From NCBI RefSeq assembly GCF_048320135.1, contig NZ_CP182947.1, positions 992,001-1,056,000 on the forward strand: a stretch of DNA of 64,000 nucleotides, given 5' to 3'. Shown here in pieces: positions 1-7,996 of the stretch (within the stretch, counting starts at the first letter, position 1; each line of letters opens with the position of its first letter). The notes beneath the pieces are model-generated. The model made no database searches, was not told the origin of the DNA, and saw only the letters and a list, made by a program, of their open reading frames with translations. The translations under genes were made by a program, and so were the position numbers. The stretch is from Ideonella_A sakaiensis_A. Lineage in GTDB: Bacteria > Pseudomonadota > Gammaproteobacteria > Burkholderiales > Burkholderiaceae_C.

Positions 1-635
1 GCCAGCAGCTGGCTGCCCTCGTCCTGCACCTCGACGCCGCCGTCGGTGAACAGCGGCAGTTTCTGCAGCGCCGGCTTGCCGTCGATGCGCAGGCCCCATG
101 GCGAATGCGGCGTCGGCTTCGCGTCGATGCCGGCTGCGGCCAGCGTCGCGATTGCCTCGTCGCGGCGCGCCTTCACGGTATTGACGCGCAGGTCGAGCGG
201 CGCACCCTGGTTCAGGCTGTCGATCAGCGGCCAGAAGTCATCGCCGAGTTCGCTTGCCAGCGCCTGCGCCAGCCAGTCCGGCAGGTTGTGACGCAGCTTG
301 TCGGGCAGGCCGGCGGCGTCGATCGTCGCCACCCTGGCCAGCCATTGCTGCTCCGCCTCGTTGAGGGCGGCGCGCAGAAATCCCTCGTTGCCCTGCCAGC
401 CGAGCAGCGCAAGCCGCCGCTCCATCTCGCCCTTGCCGGATTGCGCAAGGTGCTGGAACAACAGCCGCTTGCGAAGCACCGCATAGGTGGTCTCGGCCAG
501 CGTGTGCCGCTCGCGCGCGCCAAGGCCACGGTGTTCGCGGAAAAATTCGGACACGACCTTGTCGGCCGGGGCGGAAAACTGCAGCACGCGGTGCAGCAGT
601 TCGGTGGTCAGTTCAAGCAGGGCGTTCGGATGCAT
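1..635 (-). CDS. rsmB: 16S rRNA m5C methyltransferase, RsmB/NOP family (3' part beyond window)
   Basis: Only the N-terminal 211 or so residues lie in the window; the protein runs off the left edge before the SAM-binding core and catalytic cysteines. The visible part begins MHPNALLELTTELLHRVL, an all-helical NusB-like region typical of the RsmB N-terminus. It is followed near residue 150 by the family hallmark PLDLRVNTVKARRDE and then VEVQDEGSQLLA at the edge. Family members methylate cytosine 967 of 16S rRNA with S-adenosylmethionine. The gene starts 8 bp after the purN stop on the same strand, so the two are probably co-transcribed, a pairing common in betaproteobacteria. The rsmB symbol rests on N-terminal motifs only; another NOP-family rRNA methyltransferase is possible. 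Confidence 0.82.
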   Translation of the reverse strand, partial: MHPNALLELTTELLHRVLQFSAPADKVVSEFFREHRGLGARERHTLAETTYAVLRKRLLFQHLAQSGKGEMERRLALLGWQGNEGFLRAALNEAEQQWLARVATIDAAGLPDKLRHNLPDWLAQALASELGDDFWPLIDSLNQGAPLDLRVNTVKARRDEAIATLAAAGIDAKPTPHSPWGLRIDGKPALQKLPLFTDGGVEVQDEGSQLL

Positions 636-643
636 CGGTCCGA

Positions 644-1315
644 TTATCCCGGCGCGGCATCGGCAGCCGCTGCGGAGAGCCCCGTCGAAAAAAACGCCTG
701 TGGCTCGCCTGAGCGGTGGCGCACGATGCCGGCGCCATCGACATGCAACGCGTCGTCGACCAGCCAGCGCACCGCGCGAGGCAGCATTTCGTGCTCGGCC
801 TGCAGCACCCGCGCCGCCAGACTCGCCTCGTCGTCGCCCGGCAGCACCGGCACGACGGCTTGCGCAATGATCGGGCCGTGGTCGAGTTCCGGCGTCACGA
901 AATGCACCGTCGCGCCGGCCAGTTTGCAGCCGGCCTCGATCGCGCGGCGGTGCGTGTGCAAGCCGGTGAACGCCGGCAGCAGCGACGGATGGACATTGAC
1001 CATCCGGCCGGCGTAGCGGCTGACGAACGGCGTCGTCAGGATGCGCATGAAGCCGGCCAGCACCAGCAGGTCGGGCGCAAACGAATCGATCGCGGCGGCC
1101 AGCGCCGCGTCAAACGCGGTTCGATCGGCATGTTGGCGGTGATCGACGACCACGGTCGGGATGCCGCGCACGGCGGCGCTGTCCAGGCCGGCGGCATCCG
1201 GCCGGCTGCTGATCACCGCGGATATCTCTGCTTCCCAACGTTCCGCGCGGCAGGCATCTGCGATCGCCAGCATGTTCGAGCCCCGGCCCGAAATCAGGAT
1301 CACGATTCGTTTCAT
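644..1315 (-). CDS. purN: Phosphoribosylglycinamide formyltransferase (GART)
   Basis: This 223-residue enzyme transfers a formyl group from 10-formyl-tetrahydrofolate to glycinamide ribonucleotide, the third step of purine synthesis, in the cytosol. It opens with KRIVILISGRGSN, the phosphate-binding start of the family. It carries the Asn and His of the catalytic triad in MVNVHPSLLPAF and the Asp in TPELDHGPIIAQ. The frame is open upstream for another 660 bases, but the conserved first strand begins at the ATG at 1315, which I take as the start. The C-terminal tail after about residue 200 is Ala-rich and probably disordered. It is divergent from trpS and co-directional with rsmB downstream. 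Confidence 0.95.
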   Translation of the reverse strand: MKRIVILISGRGSNMLAIADACRAERWEAEISAVISSRPDAAGLDSAAVRGIPTVVVDHRQHADRTAFDAALAAAIDSFAPDLLVLAGFMRILTTPFVSRYAGRMVNVHPSLLPAFTGLHTHRRAIEAGCKLAGATVHFVTPELDHGPIIAQAVVPVLPGDDEASLAARVLQAEHEMLPRAVRWLVDDALHVDGAGIVRHRSGEPQAFFSTGLSAAAADAAPG

Positions 1316-1438
1316 CGGCGCGCAGTGTAGGGCCCGCACCGACGCCAACCGGTTGGCGCACCTAAAATCCCCTGCCTTGCGCACCGCCCGTGACTTTTCG
1401 GGCCCGACGCGCCGCCTCCCTCCACGCGACCCTCCCCC

Positions 1439-2755
1439 ATGAAACAACGCGTCCTGACCGGCATCACCACTTCCGGAACGCCCCACCTCGGCAACTATGT
1501 CGGCGCGATCCGCCCGGCCATCGCGGCCAGCCGCGAGCCGGAGGTGCAAAGCTTCTTTTTCCTCGCCGACTACCACGCGCTGATCAAGTGCGACGACCCG
1601 GCGCGCATCGAGCGGTCGCGGCTCGAGATCGCGGCGACCTGGCTGGCTTCCGGCCTCGATCCGCAGCGGGTGTGCTTCTACCGGCAAAGCGACATTCCGG
1701 AGACGCCCGAGCTGACCTGGCTGCTGACCTGCGTCACCGCGAAGGGGCAGATGAACCGTGCCCACGCCTACAAGGCGGCGCTCGAAGCCAACCTCGACGC
1801 CGGCGAGGATGCCGATGCCGGCATCACGATGGGCCTGTACAGCTATCCGATCCTGATGGCTGCCGACATCCTGCTGTTCAATGCGCACCGGGTACCGGTC
1901 GGCCGCGACCAGGCCCAGCACATCGAAATGGCGCGCGACGTTGCGCAGCGCTTCAACCACCTGTTCGGCCAGGGCCACGACCTGTTCGTGCTGCCGAAGG
2001 CCGATATCGAGGAGGCGGTGGCGCTGTTGCCGGGCCTCGACGGCCGGAAGATGTCGAAAAGCTACGACAACATCATTCCACTGTTCGAAGGCGGCTCGCG
2101 CGCGCTGAAGGAGGCCGTCGCCCGCATCGTCACCGATTCACGCGCGCCGGGCGAACCGAAGGAGCCCGAAGGCAGCGCATTGGTCGCGATCCACGATGTG
2201 TTTGCCAATGCCGAAGAGCGTGCGGCATTTCGCGCCGAACTGCGTGGCGGCCTCGGCTGGGGCGCGGCAAAGGAGCGGCTGGTCGACGTGATCGAGCAGC
2301 AGATCGGCCCGCTGCGCGACCAGTACGCCGACCTGATGGCCCATCCGGAGCAGATCGAGGAAATCCTGCAGGCCGGCGCCAGCAAGGCGCGCGCCGTGGC
2401 CAAGCCGTTTCTCGAAAGCCTGCGCCGCGCGGTTGGTCTGCGCCCGATGCGCGCCAGCCTGCAACAGGCCGCAATGCCAACCGCCGAGGCGGCCGACAGC
2501 GCCGCGGCCACGCCGGTCTTCAAGCAATACCGCGAAAGTGATGGCCGCTTCTATTTCAAGCTGGTATCGGCCGACGGCGAGCTGCTGCTGCAAAGCGAAG
2601 GTTTTGCCGAGGGCCGCGAGGCCGGCGCCTGGATCAAGCGGCTGAAGACCGAAGGCGCGGCGGCGCTGGCCGATCTGCCGGCGCTGAATGCGCCGGCCGG
2701 GCGGCCCGCACTCGAGCAGGCGCTGGCCGCACTGGTTGCCGCGCAGGACGCCTGA
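1439..2755 (+). CDS. trpS: Tryptophanyl-tRNA synthetase with C-terminal extension
   Basis: A class I aminoacyl-tRNA synthetase that charges tRNA-Trp. The HIGH-type motif appears as SGTPHLGNY near residue 12 and the KMSKS loop as GRKMSKSYDN near residue 203. Bacterial TrpRS is usually about 330-350 residues; this one has 438. Beyond residue 345 there is a segment containing FYFKLVSADGELLLQSEGF followed by an Ala-rich end, resembling a small YegP/DUF1508-type beta domain, known as an extension of TrpRS in some betaproteobacteria. The start ATG at 1439 directly precedes the conserved KQRVLTG strand. It diverges from purN across about 120 bp. Confidence 0.96.
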   Translation: MKQRVLTGITTSGTPHLGNYVGAIRPAIAASREPEVQSFFFLADYHALIKCDDPARIERSRLEIAATWLASGLDPQRVCFYRQSDIPETPELTWLLTCVTAKGQMNRAHAYKAALEANLDAGEDADAGITMGLYSYPILMAADILLFNAHRVPVGRDQAQHIEMARDVAQRFNHLFGQGHDLFVLPKADIEEAVALLPGLDGRKMSKSYDNIIPLFEGGSRALKEAVARIVTDSRAPGEPKEPEGSALVAIHDVFANAEERAAFRAELRGGLGWGAAKERLVDVIEQQIGPLRDQYADLMAHPEQIEEILQAGASKARAVAKPFLESLRRAVGLRPMRASLQQAAMPTAEAADSAAATPVFKQYRESDGRFYFKLVSADGELLLQSEGFAEGREAGAWIKRLKTEGAAALADLPALNAPAGRPALEQALAALVAAQDA

Positions 2756-2777
2756 GCACCACCAGCGACGCTTCGCC

Positions 2778-3248
2778 GTGGCCGCAATCCACATCGTCGA
2801 CATCGAATCGGCCATCAACTGGTGGCGCGAGCGCCGGCCGTCGCCCGACGGCATTACCGCCTGTGCCGAGGTGCGCGCATTGGCCGAGGTGTATGCGCTG
2901 ATGGTCTATTACCGCGAATACGAATGCGACGAGCGGACGATGCCGCGCGCTGCGCTCGACGCCTGGCTGGCCTGGTACGCATCGACACCGGATGCGCCAT
3001 GCATCGCGATCTGCTCGACCAGCCAGGGTGACGATGTCTGCAAGGGTTGTGGCCGCACCTTCGACGAGGTGCAGCACTGGCCGTCGATGAGCCCGGCCGA
3101 CAAGCGGGCAACCTGGCGGCGCATCACCCGCGAAGGCACGGCCTGGCGCTTCAACCGCTATGCCGAACGGGCGCGGCGTGCCAGCGGCGCCGACCATCCC
3201 GATCCGACCGCCCTCGTCGACGACGGCAGTTCCGGCCCGGCACGATGA
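2778..3248 (+). CDS. DUF3717-DUF1289 two-domain small protein
   Basis: A 156-residue protein of unknown function. Residues 1-60 look like a DUF3717 domain (IHIVDIESAINWWRERRP start, then helices with DERTMPRAALDAW). Residues 72-115 are a DUF1289 domain with the cysteine pattern PCIAICSTS...CKGCGRT followed by EVQHW, MSPADK and WRRI. The cysteines suggest metal binding, but the role is unknown. No ATG fits the domain start, so I chose the GTG at 2778, 22 bp after trpS. The stop overlaps the ATG of the MATE gene by 4 bases (ATGA), implying translational coupling. The acidic tail after residue 130 is probably disordered. Confidence 0.75.
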   Translation: MAAIHIVDIESAINWWRERRPSPDGITACAEVRALAEVYALMVYYREYECDERTMPRAALDAWLAWYASTPDAPCIAICSTSQGDDVCKGCGRTFDEVQHWPSMSPADKRATWRRITREGTAWRFNRYAERARRASGADHPDPTALVDDGSSGPAR

Positions 3249-4693
3249 GCGTCGTCGGCGCCGAGCCGGCCACCGCGTCGGTCCTGCCGCCGCCGCCGTC
3301 GACCCTTGCCGACAGCGCGCGGCAGATTGCGCCGTTGGCGTGGCCGGTTTTCATCGGACAGGTCTCGGTCGTCGCGTTCGGCACCGTCGATACGCTGCTT
3401 GTCGCCCGCCATTCGGCGGCCGACCTGGCCGCACTGGCGGTTGGCGCAGCGGCCTACATCACCGTCTTCATCGGTCTGATGGGCGTGGTGATCGCGGTCG
3501 CGCCGATCAGCGGCCAGTTTTTCGGCGGGCGGCAGCTGGTCGCTGCCGGGCACCAGTTGCACCAGGCGGTGTGGCTTGCGATTGCGCTGAGCCTGCTCGG
3601 CTGTCTGGTGCTGGCTTTTCCGGCGCCATTTCTTGCGCTGTCGCAGGCCACGCCGGCGGTTGCCGGCAAGGCCAGCGCCTACCTGCTCGCGCTGGCCTTT
3701 GCATTGCCGGCGGCGCTGGTTTTTGCAGCCTACCGTGGTTTCAACACCGCCGTCTCGCGGCCGAAGGCGGTAATGGCGTTGCAGATCGGCGGCCTGGCAC
3801 TGAAGATCCCGTTGTCGACGCTGCTGGTGTTCGGCCTGCCGGCAGCCGGTGTGCCCTCGCTCGGCGTCGTCGGCTGTGGGATCGCGACCGCGATCGTGAT
3901 GTGGGCGCAGCTGCTCGCGGCCGGGTGGCTGTTGCGCAACGACCGCTTCTATCGGCCATTCGACGTGCCGCTGGCGCGCGGCAAGCCGCTGCTCAATCCG
4001 CCCGACCGCAGCGCACTGAAGGCGCAGCTGCGGCTCGGCGTGCCGATGGGGCTGACGATCCTGATCGAGGTCACCGGCTTCAGCTTCATGGCGCTGTTCA
4101 TCACCCGGCTCGGCACCGCGCCGGTGGCCGGCCATCAACTGGCGGCCAATCTGGTCGCATTGATGTTCATGATGCCGCTCGCGCTCGGCAATGCGACCGG
4201 CACGCTGGTCGCGCAGCGCATCGGCGCCGCCGATCTGGTGACCGCCCGACGCGTCGGTTGGCATGGTCTGCAGATCGGGCTGGCGAGTGCCGGGCTGATG
4301 GGCGCTGCGGTGTTTTTCGGCCGCGAAGGCATCGTGCGCCTCTATACCGACAACCCGACGGTGATCGCCGCCGCATTGCCGCTGCTCGCCTGGGTCGCGG
4401 TATTCCACTTTGCCGATGCGGCGCAAGGCGTCGCTGCCTTCGTGTTGCGGGCGTGGCGGATTGCGACGGTGCCGATGTTCATCTTCGTTTTCTCGCTGTG
4501 GGGGGTCGGCCTCGGCGGCGGCTACCTGCTCGCGTTCGATCCGTGGGGCCTGATCCCGCAGCCCTTGCACGGAGCGCGCGGCTTCTGGATCGCATCGACC
4601 GTCGGGCTTGCACTGGCCGCCTGCGGCCTGACCGCGCTGATGGCGTGGGCCTTCCGCCAGCGCCTCAGCGTGGTGACGGCGCCGGCAGAGTGA
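3245..4693 (+). CDS. MATE family multidrug/cation antiporter
   Basis: A 482-residue inner-membrane protein with about twelve hydrophobic segments in two similar halves, the MATE (NorM-like) architecture. The first helix contains APLAWPVFIGQVSVVAFGTVD and the second half opens with RLGVPMGLTILIEVTGFSF, the paired starts seen in this family. Members export cationic drugs or metabolites in exchange for Na+ or H+. It overlaps the upstream DUF3717/DUF1289 gene by 4 bases. Its last 29 bases overlap, tail to tail, the histidine kinase gene on the other strand. The substrate cannot be told from sequence. Confidence 0.9.
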   Translation: MSVVGAEPATASVLPPPPSTLADSARQIAPLAWPVFIGQVSVVAFGTVDTLLVARHSAADLAALAVGAAAYITVFIGLMGVVIAVAPISGQFFGGRQLVAAGHQLHQAVWLAIALSLLGCLVLAFPAPFLALSQATPAVAGKASAYLLALAFALPAALVFAAYRGFNTAVSRPKAVMALQIGGLALKIPLSTLLVFGLPAAGVPSLGVVGCGIATAIVMWAQLLAAGWLLRNDRFYRPFDVPLARGKPLLNPPDRSALKAQLRLGVPMGLTILIEVTGFSFMALFITRLGTAPVAGHQLAANLVALMFMMPLALGNATGTLVAQRIGAADLVTARRVGWHGLQIGLASAGLMGAAVFFGREGIVRLYTDNPTVIAAALPLLAWVAVFHFADAAQGVAAFVLRAWRIATVPMFIFVFSLWGVGLGGGYLLAFDPWGLIPQPLHGARGFWIASTVGLALAACGLTALMAWAFRQRLSVVTAPAE

Positions 4694-6059
4694 TGACGAA
4701 GCAGCTGCCGCCGCCCGGCCGCGCGTCGCAACGCACCGAGCCGCCGTGGCGTTCGGCGATCTGCCGCACCAGGCTCAGCCCGAGGCCAACGCCGCCGGCC
4801 TGCTCGGCATGGCCCGGCAGGCGGTAGAACGGCTCGAAGATGCGCTCACGCGACGACGGTGGAACGCCCGGCCCACGGTCACAGACGGCCACCTCGATGC
4901 ATTCGCCGCGGCGGCGCATCTCGACCAGGATCGAACCGCCGCCGTAGCGGCGCGCATTCTCGAGCAGGTTGCGCAGCGCACGGCGCAGCAGCCGCTCGTC
5001 ACCGAACACCTGCGGCGCTTCGCCGCTGACTTCGGCATTGACCCGTGCCGCCTCCTCGACGGCCAGCGCCAGCAGGTCGACGGGGTCGCGCGCCGGCGCT
5101 TCCGATGCGGCATCGAGCCGGCTCGCAAGCAGCACCTCCTCGACCAGTGCATCGAGCTCGGCGATGTTGGTATCGATCTCGCGTCGCAGCGCCGGCCGCT
5201 GCGCCGCCGGCACCTCGTCGAGCAGTTCGATCGCCATCTTCATCCGCGCCAGCGGCGAGCGCAGTTCATGGCTGGCATTGGCGAGCAGGCTCTGGTGCGA
5301 ACGCACCAGCGCCTCGATCCGCGCCGCCGCCTGGTTGAAGCTGCTGGCAACCGCCGCGACCTCGTCCTGCCCCGAGACCTCGACGCGGTGGCTCAACTGG
5401 CCGGCGCCGAATCGCTCAACGCCGAGTTTCAGCGCCGCCAGCCGCCGTGTCAGCGCGCGCGCCACAGGCCAGGCCGCACCGGCAACCGCAAAGAACAACA
5501 GCACCAGCAGCACCAGCAGACCGACGCCACGCGGCCAAGCCAGCAGTTCATCGGGGCCGGGCGGTGGTGGGCCTCCGACGCGGCCCGCCGCACCATGCCG
5601 ATGTTCGGCCCAGGGCGGAGGTCCGGCCCGCTCTTCGCCAGCCTGCAGTGCGCGCCGCCGCTGCGGTCGCATGATCCACAGGGTTCGGCCGTCTTCGAGC
5701 TTGACGGCAAAGGTCCGCACCCAGGGCCTGCCTTCGCGGCGCGAAAAAAGCTCGGCCTCGGCGATCCGCTCGCCATTGCGGTCGTCGAGCGCCAGCGGCA
5801 TGCGCAGCCGCGCCGACCAGTCGCGCAGCGCAGCGGCCTGCTCGTCGCGCGGCGCATCGACGCCGGGCAAGGAGCGCTGGATCAGTTCAGCCCAGGCGCC
5901 GGTGCGGTCGGAGACCATCGACTCGGTGCGTTCGCGCTCATCGTCGATGTGACGCTGGATCAGCCAGGTCGAAACGCCGGCGAACAGCAGCAGCACCGCC
6001 ACCACCGTCAGGTAGATGCGCAGCGTCAGCGTCTTCAACGTCGGAAATTTCATCGCCAT
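4665..6059 (-). CDS. CpxA-like sensor histidine kinase
   Basis: A 464-residue membrane kinase. There is a transmembrane segment at about residues 11-33, then a periplasmic sensor region of roughly 145 residues. A second membrane segment follows near 178-200, then HAMP and a HisKA domain with the H-box SHELRSPLARMK. The ATPase domain has the N-box NLLENARRYG, the G1 box DRGPGVP and a G2-like VGLGLSLV. The order LTxxQ protein, OmpR regulator, kinase matches enterobacterial cpxP-cpxR-cpxA, and the H-box region is of the CpxA/EnvZ type. The start lies 39 bp after the regulator stop, so the two are co-transcribed. The signal is probably envelope protein stress; that is inferred from context, not from the periplasmic sequence. 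Confidence 0.9.
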   Translation of the reverse strand: MAMKFPTLKTLTLRIYLTVVAVLLLFAGVSTWLIQRHIDDERERTESMVSDRTGAWAELIQRSLPGVDAPRDEQAAALRDWSARLRMPLALDDRNGERIAEAELFSRREGRPWVRTFAVKLEDGRTLWIMRPQRRRALQAGEERAGPPPWAEHRHGAAGRVGGPPPPGPDELLAWPRGVGLLVLLVLLFFAVAGAAWPVARALTRRLAALKLGVERFGAGQLSHRVEVSGQDEVAAVASSFNQAAARIEALVRSHQSLLANASHELRSPLARMKMAIELLDEVPAAQRPALRREIDTNIAELDALVEEVLLASRLDAASEAPARDPVDLLALAVEEAARVNAEVSGEAPQVFGDERLLRRALRNLLENARRYGGGSILVEMRRRGECIEVAVCDRGPGVPPSSRERIFEPFYRLPGHAEQAGGVGLGLSLVRQIAERHGGSVRCDARPGGGSCFVITLPAPSPR

Positions 6060-6098
6060 CCCGGCTTCGGCCCTGCGGAGTCGCGCGCCGGCGAGCCG

Positions 6099-6812
6099 CT
6101 AGCGCGCCTCGTCGGCGTCCTGCTTCTTCGCGAACACATACCCGGCGCCGCGCACCGTCAGCACCCGGCGCGGCTCCTTCGGGTCGTCCTCGATGACGGC
6201 ACGGATGCGCGAGATGTGGACATCGATCGAACGGTCGAAGGCCTCCAGTGGATGGCCCTTCAACGCGTCCATGATCTGGTCGCGCGACAACACGCGGCCC
6301 GGGCTCTGCGCCAGCACGACCAGCAATTCGAACTGGTGGCTGGTCAGTTCGCATGGTTGGCCGTCGAGGCGCGCGACGCGGGAGCCGAGGTCGATCTCGA
6401 GCCGACCGAAACGCAGCACCTCGTCGTCGCTCGGCTGCCGGGTCGCGCGGCGCAGCAGCGCCTTCACGCGGGCCAGCAGTTCGCGCGGCTCGAATGGCTT
6501 CGGCAGGTAATCGTCGGCGCCGAGTTCGAGCCCGACGATGCGGTCGAGCGGTTCGCCGCGCGCCGTCAGCATCAGCAGCGGCATCGCGCGGGTCCGGTGG
6601 TCGGAGCGGATTTCGCGGCACAGGTCGAGGCCATCGCCATCGGGCAGCATCAGATCGAGCAGCAGTGCGTCGAACGATGCGGCGGCCAGCTTTTCGCGTC
6701 CCTGGGCCAGCGACCCGGCAACCTCGACTTCGAAACCGGCGGCGCGAAGATAGTCGCCGACCATCGTCGACAGGCGTGCATCGTCATCGATCATCAGCAG
6801 GCGGGAACTCAT
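6099..6812 (-). CDS. OmpR/CpxR-like response regulator
   Basis: A 237-residue DNA-binding regulator. The receiver domain (about 1-115) has the acidic pair IDDDAR, the phospho-acceptor Asp in LLLDLMLPDGDG, the Thr in LMLTARG and the Lys in YLPKPF. The winged-helix effector domain (about 135-232) includes DRSIDVHISRIRAVIEDDP and VRGAGYVFA. I chose the ATG at 6812 because the receiver fold begins there; upstream in-frame sequence has no domain. It sits between the LTxxQ gene (about 120 bp upstream) and the kinase. A candidate CpxR box lies upstream of the LTxxQ gene, consistent with autoregulation of the whole operon. Confidence 0.93.
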   Translation of the reverse strand: MSSRLLMIDDDARLSTMVGDYLRAAGFEVEVAGSLAQGREKLAAASFDALLLDLMLPDGDGLDLCREIRSDHRTRAMPLLMLTARGEPLDRIVGLELGADDYLPKPFEPRELLARVKALLRRATRQPSDDEVLRFGRLEIDLGSRVARLDGQPCELTSHQFELLVVLAQSPGRVLSRDQIMDALKGHPLEAFDRSIDVHISRIRAVIEDDPKEPRRVLTVRGAGYVFAKKQDADEAR

Positions 6813-6933
6813 CGGTCGCTTTCGGCAATGGGATTCTGGGCGGATCGGACAACGGCAAACCGCCACAGCCTCGAGGGCTGCGGCGGCTGCCGGCAGACGG
6901 ATATGCGGACCGGGCAGGCCCGCTGCAATGGCG

Positions 6934-7473
6934 TCAGGACTTCGGCGCCGCGTCGCCGTGGTGCTGCATCCGGTGCTCGCGCTTGTGCTCGGCACGCTTG
7001 GCCATCATCGCACCGATTTTCGCGCGCTGTTCGGGGGTCAGCTGGTCGGCGATATCGAGCATCGCATCGAGCCTGATCTTGCTCGTCTGGTCGTGCAACG
7101 CCACCATCTGCTGGCGCATGCTCTCGGCGGCGGTGCGGTTGACGACACCCGAATTCATCTGCGCACGAGCCTGTTCGCGCAGTGCACGTTGCTGGTCGCG
7201 CAGCGGTTTCGCCTTCGCGGCGGCTGCATCGGCGATGCCCTTGACCGAGGCGCGCTGGGCATCGGTGGCTTCGACGAAGTCGAGCATGCGGGCCATGTGC
7301 CGCTGCTGGGGGCCGCCGCCTTCCATCATCATGCCGTGGTGACCACCGCCACCGCCATGGTGGCGCTCGCCATGGGCCAGACTCGGTTGCGCCGCCAGTG
7401 CGGCTGCGGCAACCAGCAGGCTGCCAAGCACGGTCCGCGTGACGCCGCGGCGCGAAGAATTGTTCACTGACAT
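6934..7473 (-). CDS. Periplasmic Spy/CpxP-like LTxxQ protein
   Basis: A 179-residue exported protein. The first 34 residues form a Sec signal peptide (basic start, then VLGSLLVAAAALAAQPSLAHG). A His/Gly/Met-rich stretch follows (GERHHGGGGGHHGMMMEGGG), then a helical domain ending in the hallmark QLTPEQRAKIGAMM. Family members are periplasmic chaperones (Spy) or negative regulators of the Cpx kinase (CpxP). The His/Met-rich linker could bind copper or nickel. The ribosome site AAGGAAG precedes the ATG at 7473. It is the first gene of the regulator-kinase operon. Whether it acts as chaperone, repressor or metal sensor cannot be decided here. Confidence 0.85.
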   Translation of the reverse strand: MSVNNSSRRGVTRTVLGSLLVAAAALAAQPSLAHGERHHGGGGGHHGMMMEGGGPQQRHMARMLDFVEATDAQRASVKGIADAAAAKAKPLRDQQRALREQARAQMNSGVVNRTAAESMRQQMVALHDQTSKIRLDAMLDIADQLTPEQRAKIGAMMAKRAEHKREHRMQHHGDAAPKS

Positions 7474-7568
7474 GAGGCTTCCTTTGTGGAGTTGATGAAC
7501 GGCCGGCAGAGTTCCCCGGCCTCGAAATCGATGATCGTCTCGTGCAGTGAAGCCGGCATGATGCAGCG

Positions 7569-7583
7569 GTAAAGATAGGTGAA
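7569..7583. promoter_or_regulatory. Candidate CpxR box
   Basis: The sequence GTAAA, five bases, GTGAA matches the enterobacterial CpxR consensus GTAAA-N5-GTAAA with one mismatch. It lies about 95 bp upstream of the Spy/CpxP-like gene that heads the Cpx-like operon, a reasonable place for an activator. Direct evidence is the motif and its position; binding is inferred. Confidence 0.45.
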
Positions 7584-7732
7584 CAGGCAAGCCCGGCGAC
7601 TGCCTGCACACGCTGGACAAGGCGTCGACGAGGGTTCATGCTGCCGCCAACGGAGGCGGCGCTCGTCGCGGCAGCCCCCAGATGGGCGGCGCTTGACCGA
7701 CATCAATGTCGCGCATCGTCGACGGTAGAACA

Positions 7733-7747
7733 TCGGATCTGATCCGA
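7733..7747. promoter_or_regulatory. Perfect 7-bp inverted repeat, candidate operator
   Basis: TCGGATC, one base, GATCCGA forms a perfect 15-base palindrome ending 6 bases before the AGGAG ribosome site of the DUF3606 gene. It may be an operator or a small RNA hairpin affecting translation of the DUF3606 and acyltransferase genes. No regulator is encoded next to it. Confidence 0.35.
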
Positions 7748-7767
7748 CCTCGCAGGAGACCAGCAGC

Positions 7768-7962
7768 ATGGTGCAGATGCCAGCAGATTTTTCCCCACTC
7801 GATCCGGGCCGCATCCATTCGGCCGACCCGTTCGAGATCGAATACTGGAGCCGTCAGCTCGGCTGCACGCCGGAGGAACTGCAGGATGTCGTCGCCCGCG
7901 TCGGCGAGCACGTCAATGTCGTTCGCGAGGAGCTCGAATCGCGCCGCGCGGCCCGCTCCTGA
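7768..7962 (+). CDS. DUF3606 family small protein
   Basis: A 64-residue protein. Its core, from DPFEIEYWSRQLGCTPEEL to VARVGEHVNVVREEL, matches the small DUF3606 family, whose function is unknown and which is common in stress-related loci of proteobacteria. A good ribosome site (AGGAG) stands 9 bases before the ATG. It is followed after 34 bp by the WS/DGAT gene on the same strand, so they may be co-transcribed. Confidence 0.8.
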   Translation: MVQMPADFSPLDPGRIHSADPFEIEYWSRQLGCTPEELQDVVARVGEHVNVVREELESRRAARS

Positions 7963-7996
7963 GGCTGCGGCGCAGCGCCGGCGGACAATCGGCGCG

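Noticed and set aside
7474..7660. Minus-strand frame upstream of the Spy-like gene (with MPASLHETIIDFEAGEL)
   Set aside because: No ribosome site, no recognisable fold, and it overlaps the likely promoter and the CpxR-type box; taken as non-coding.
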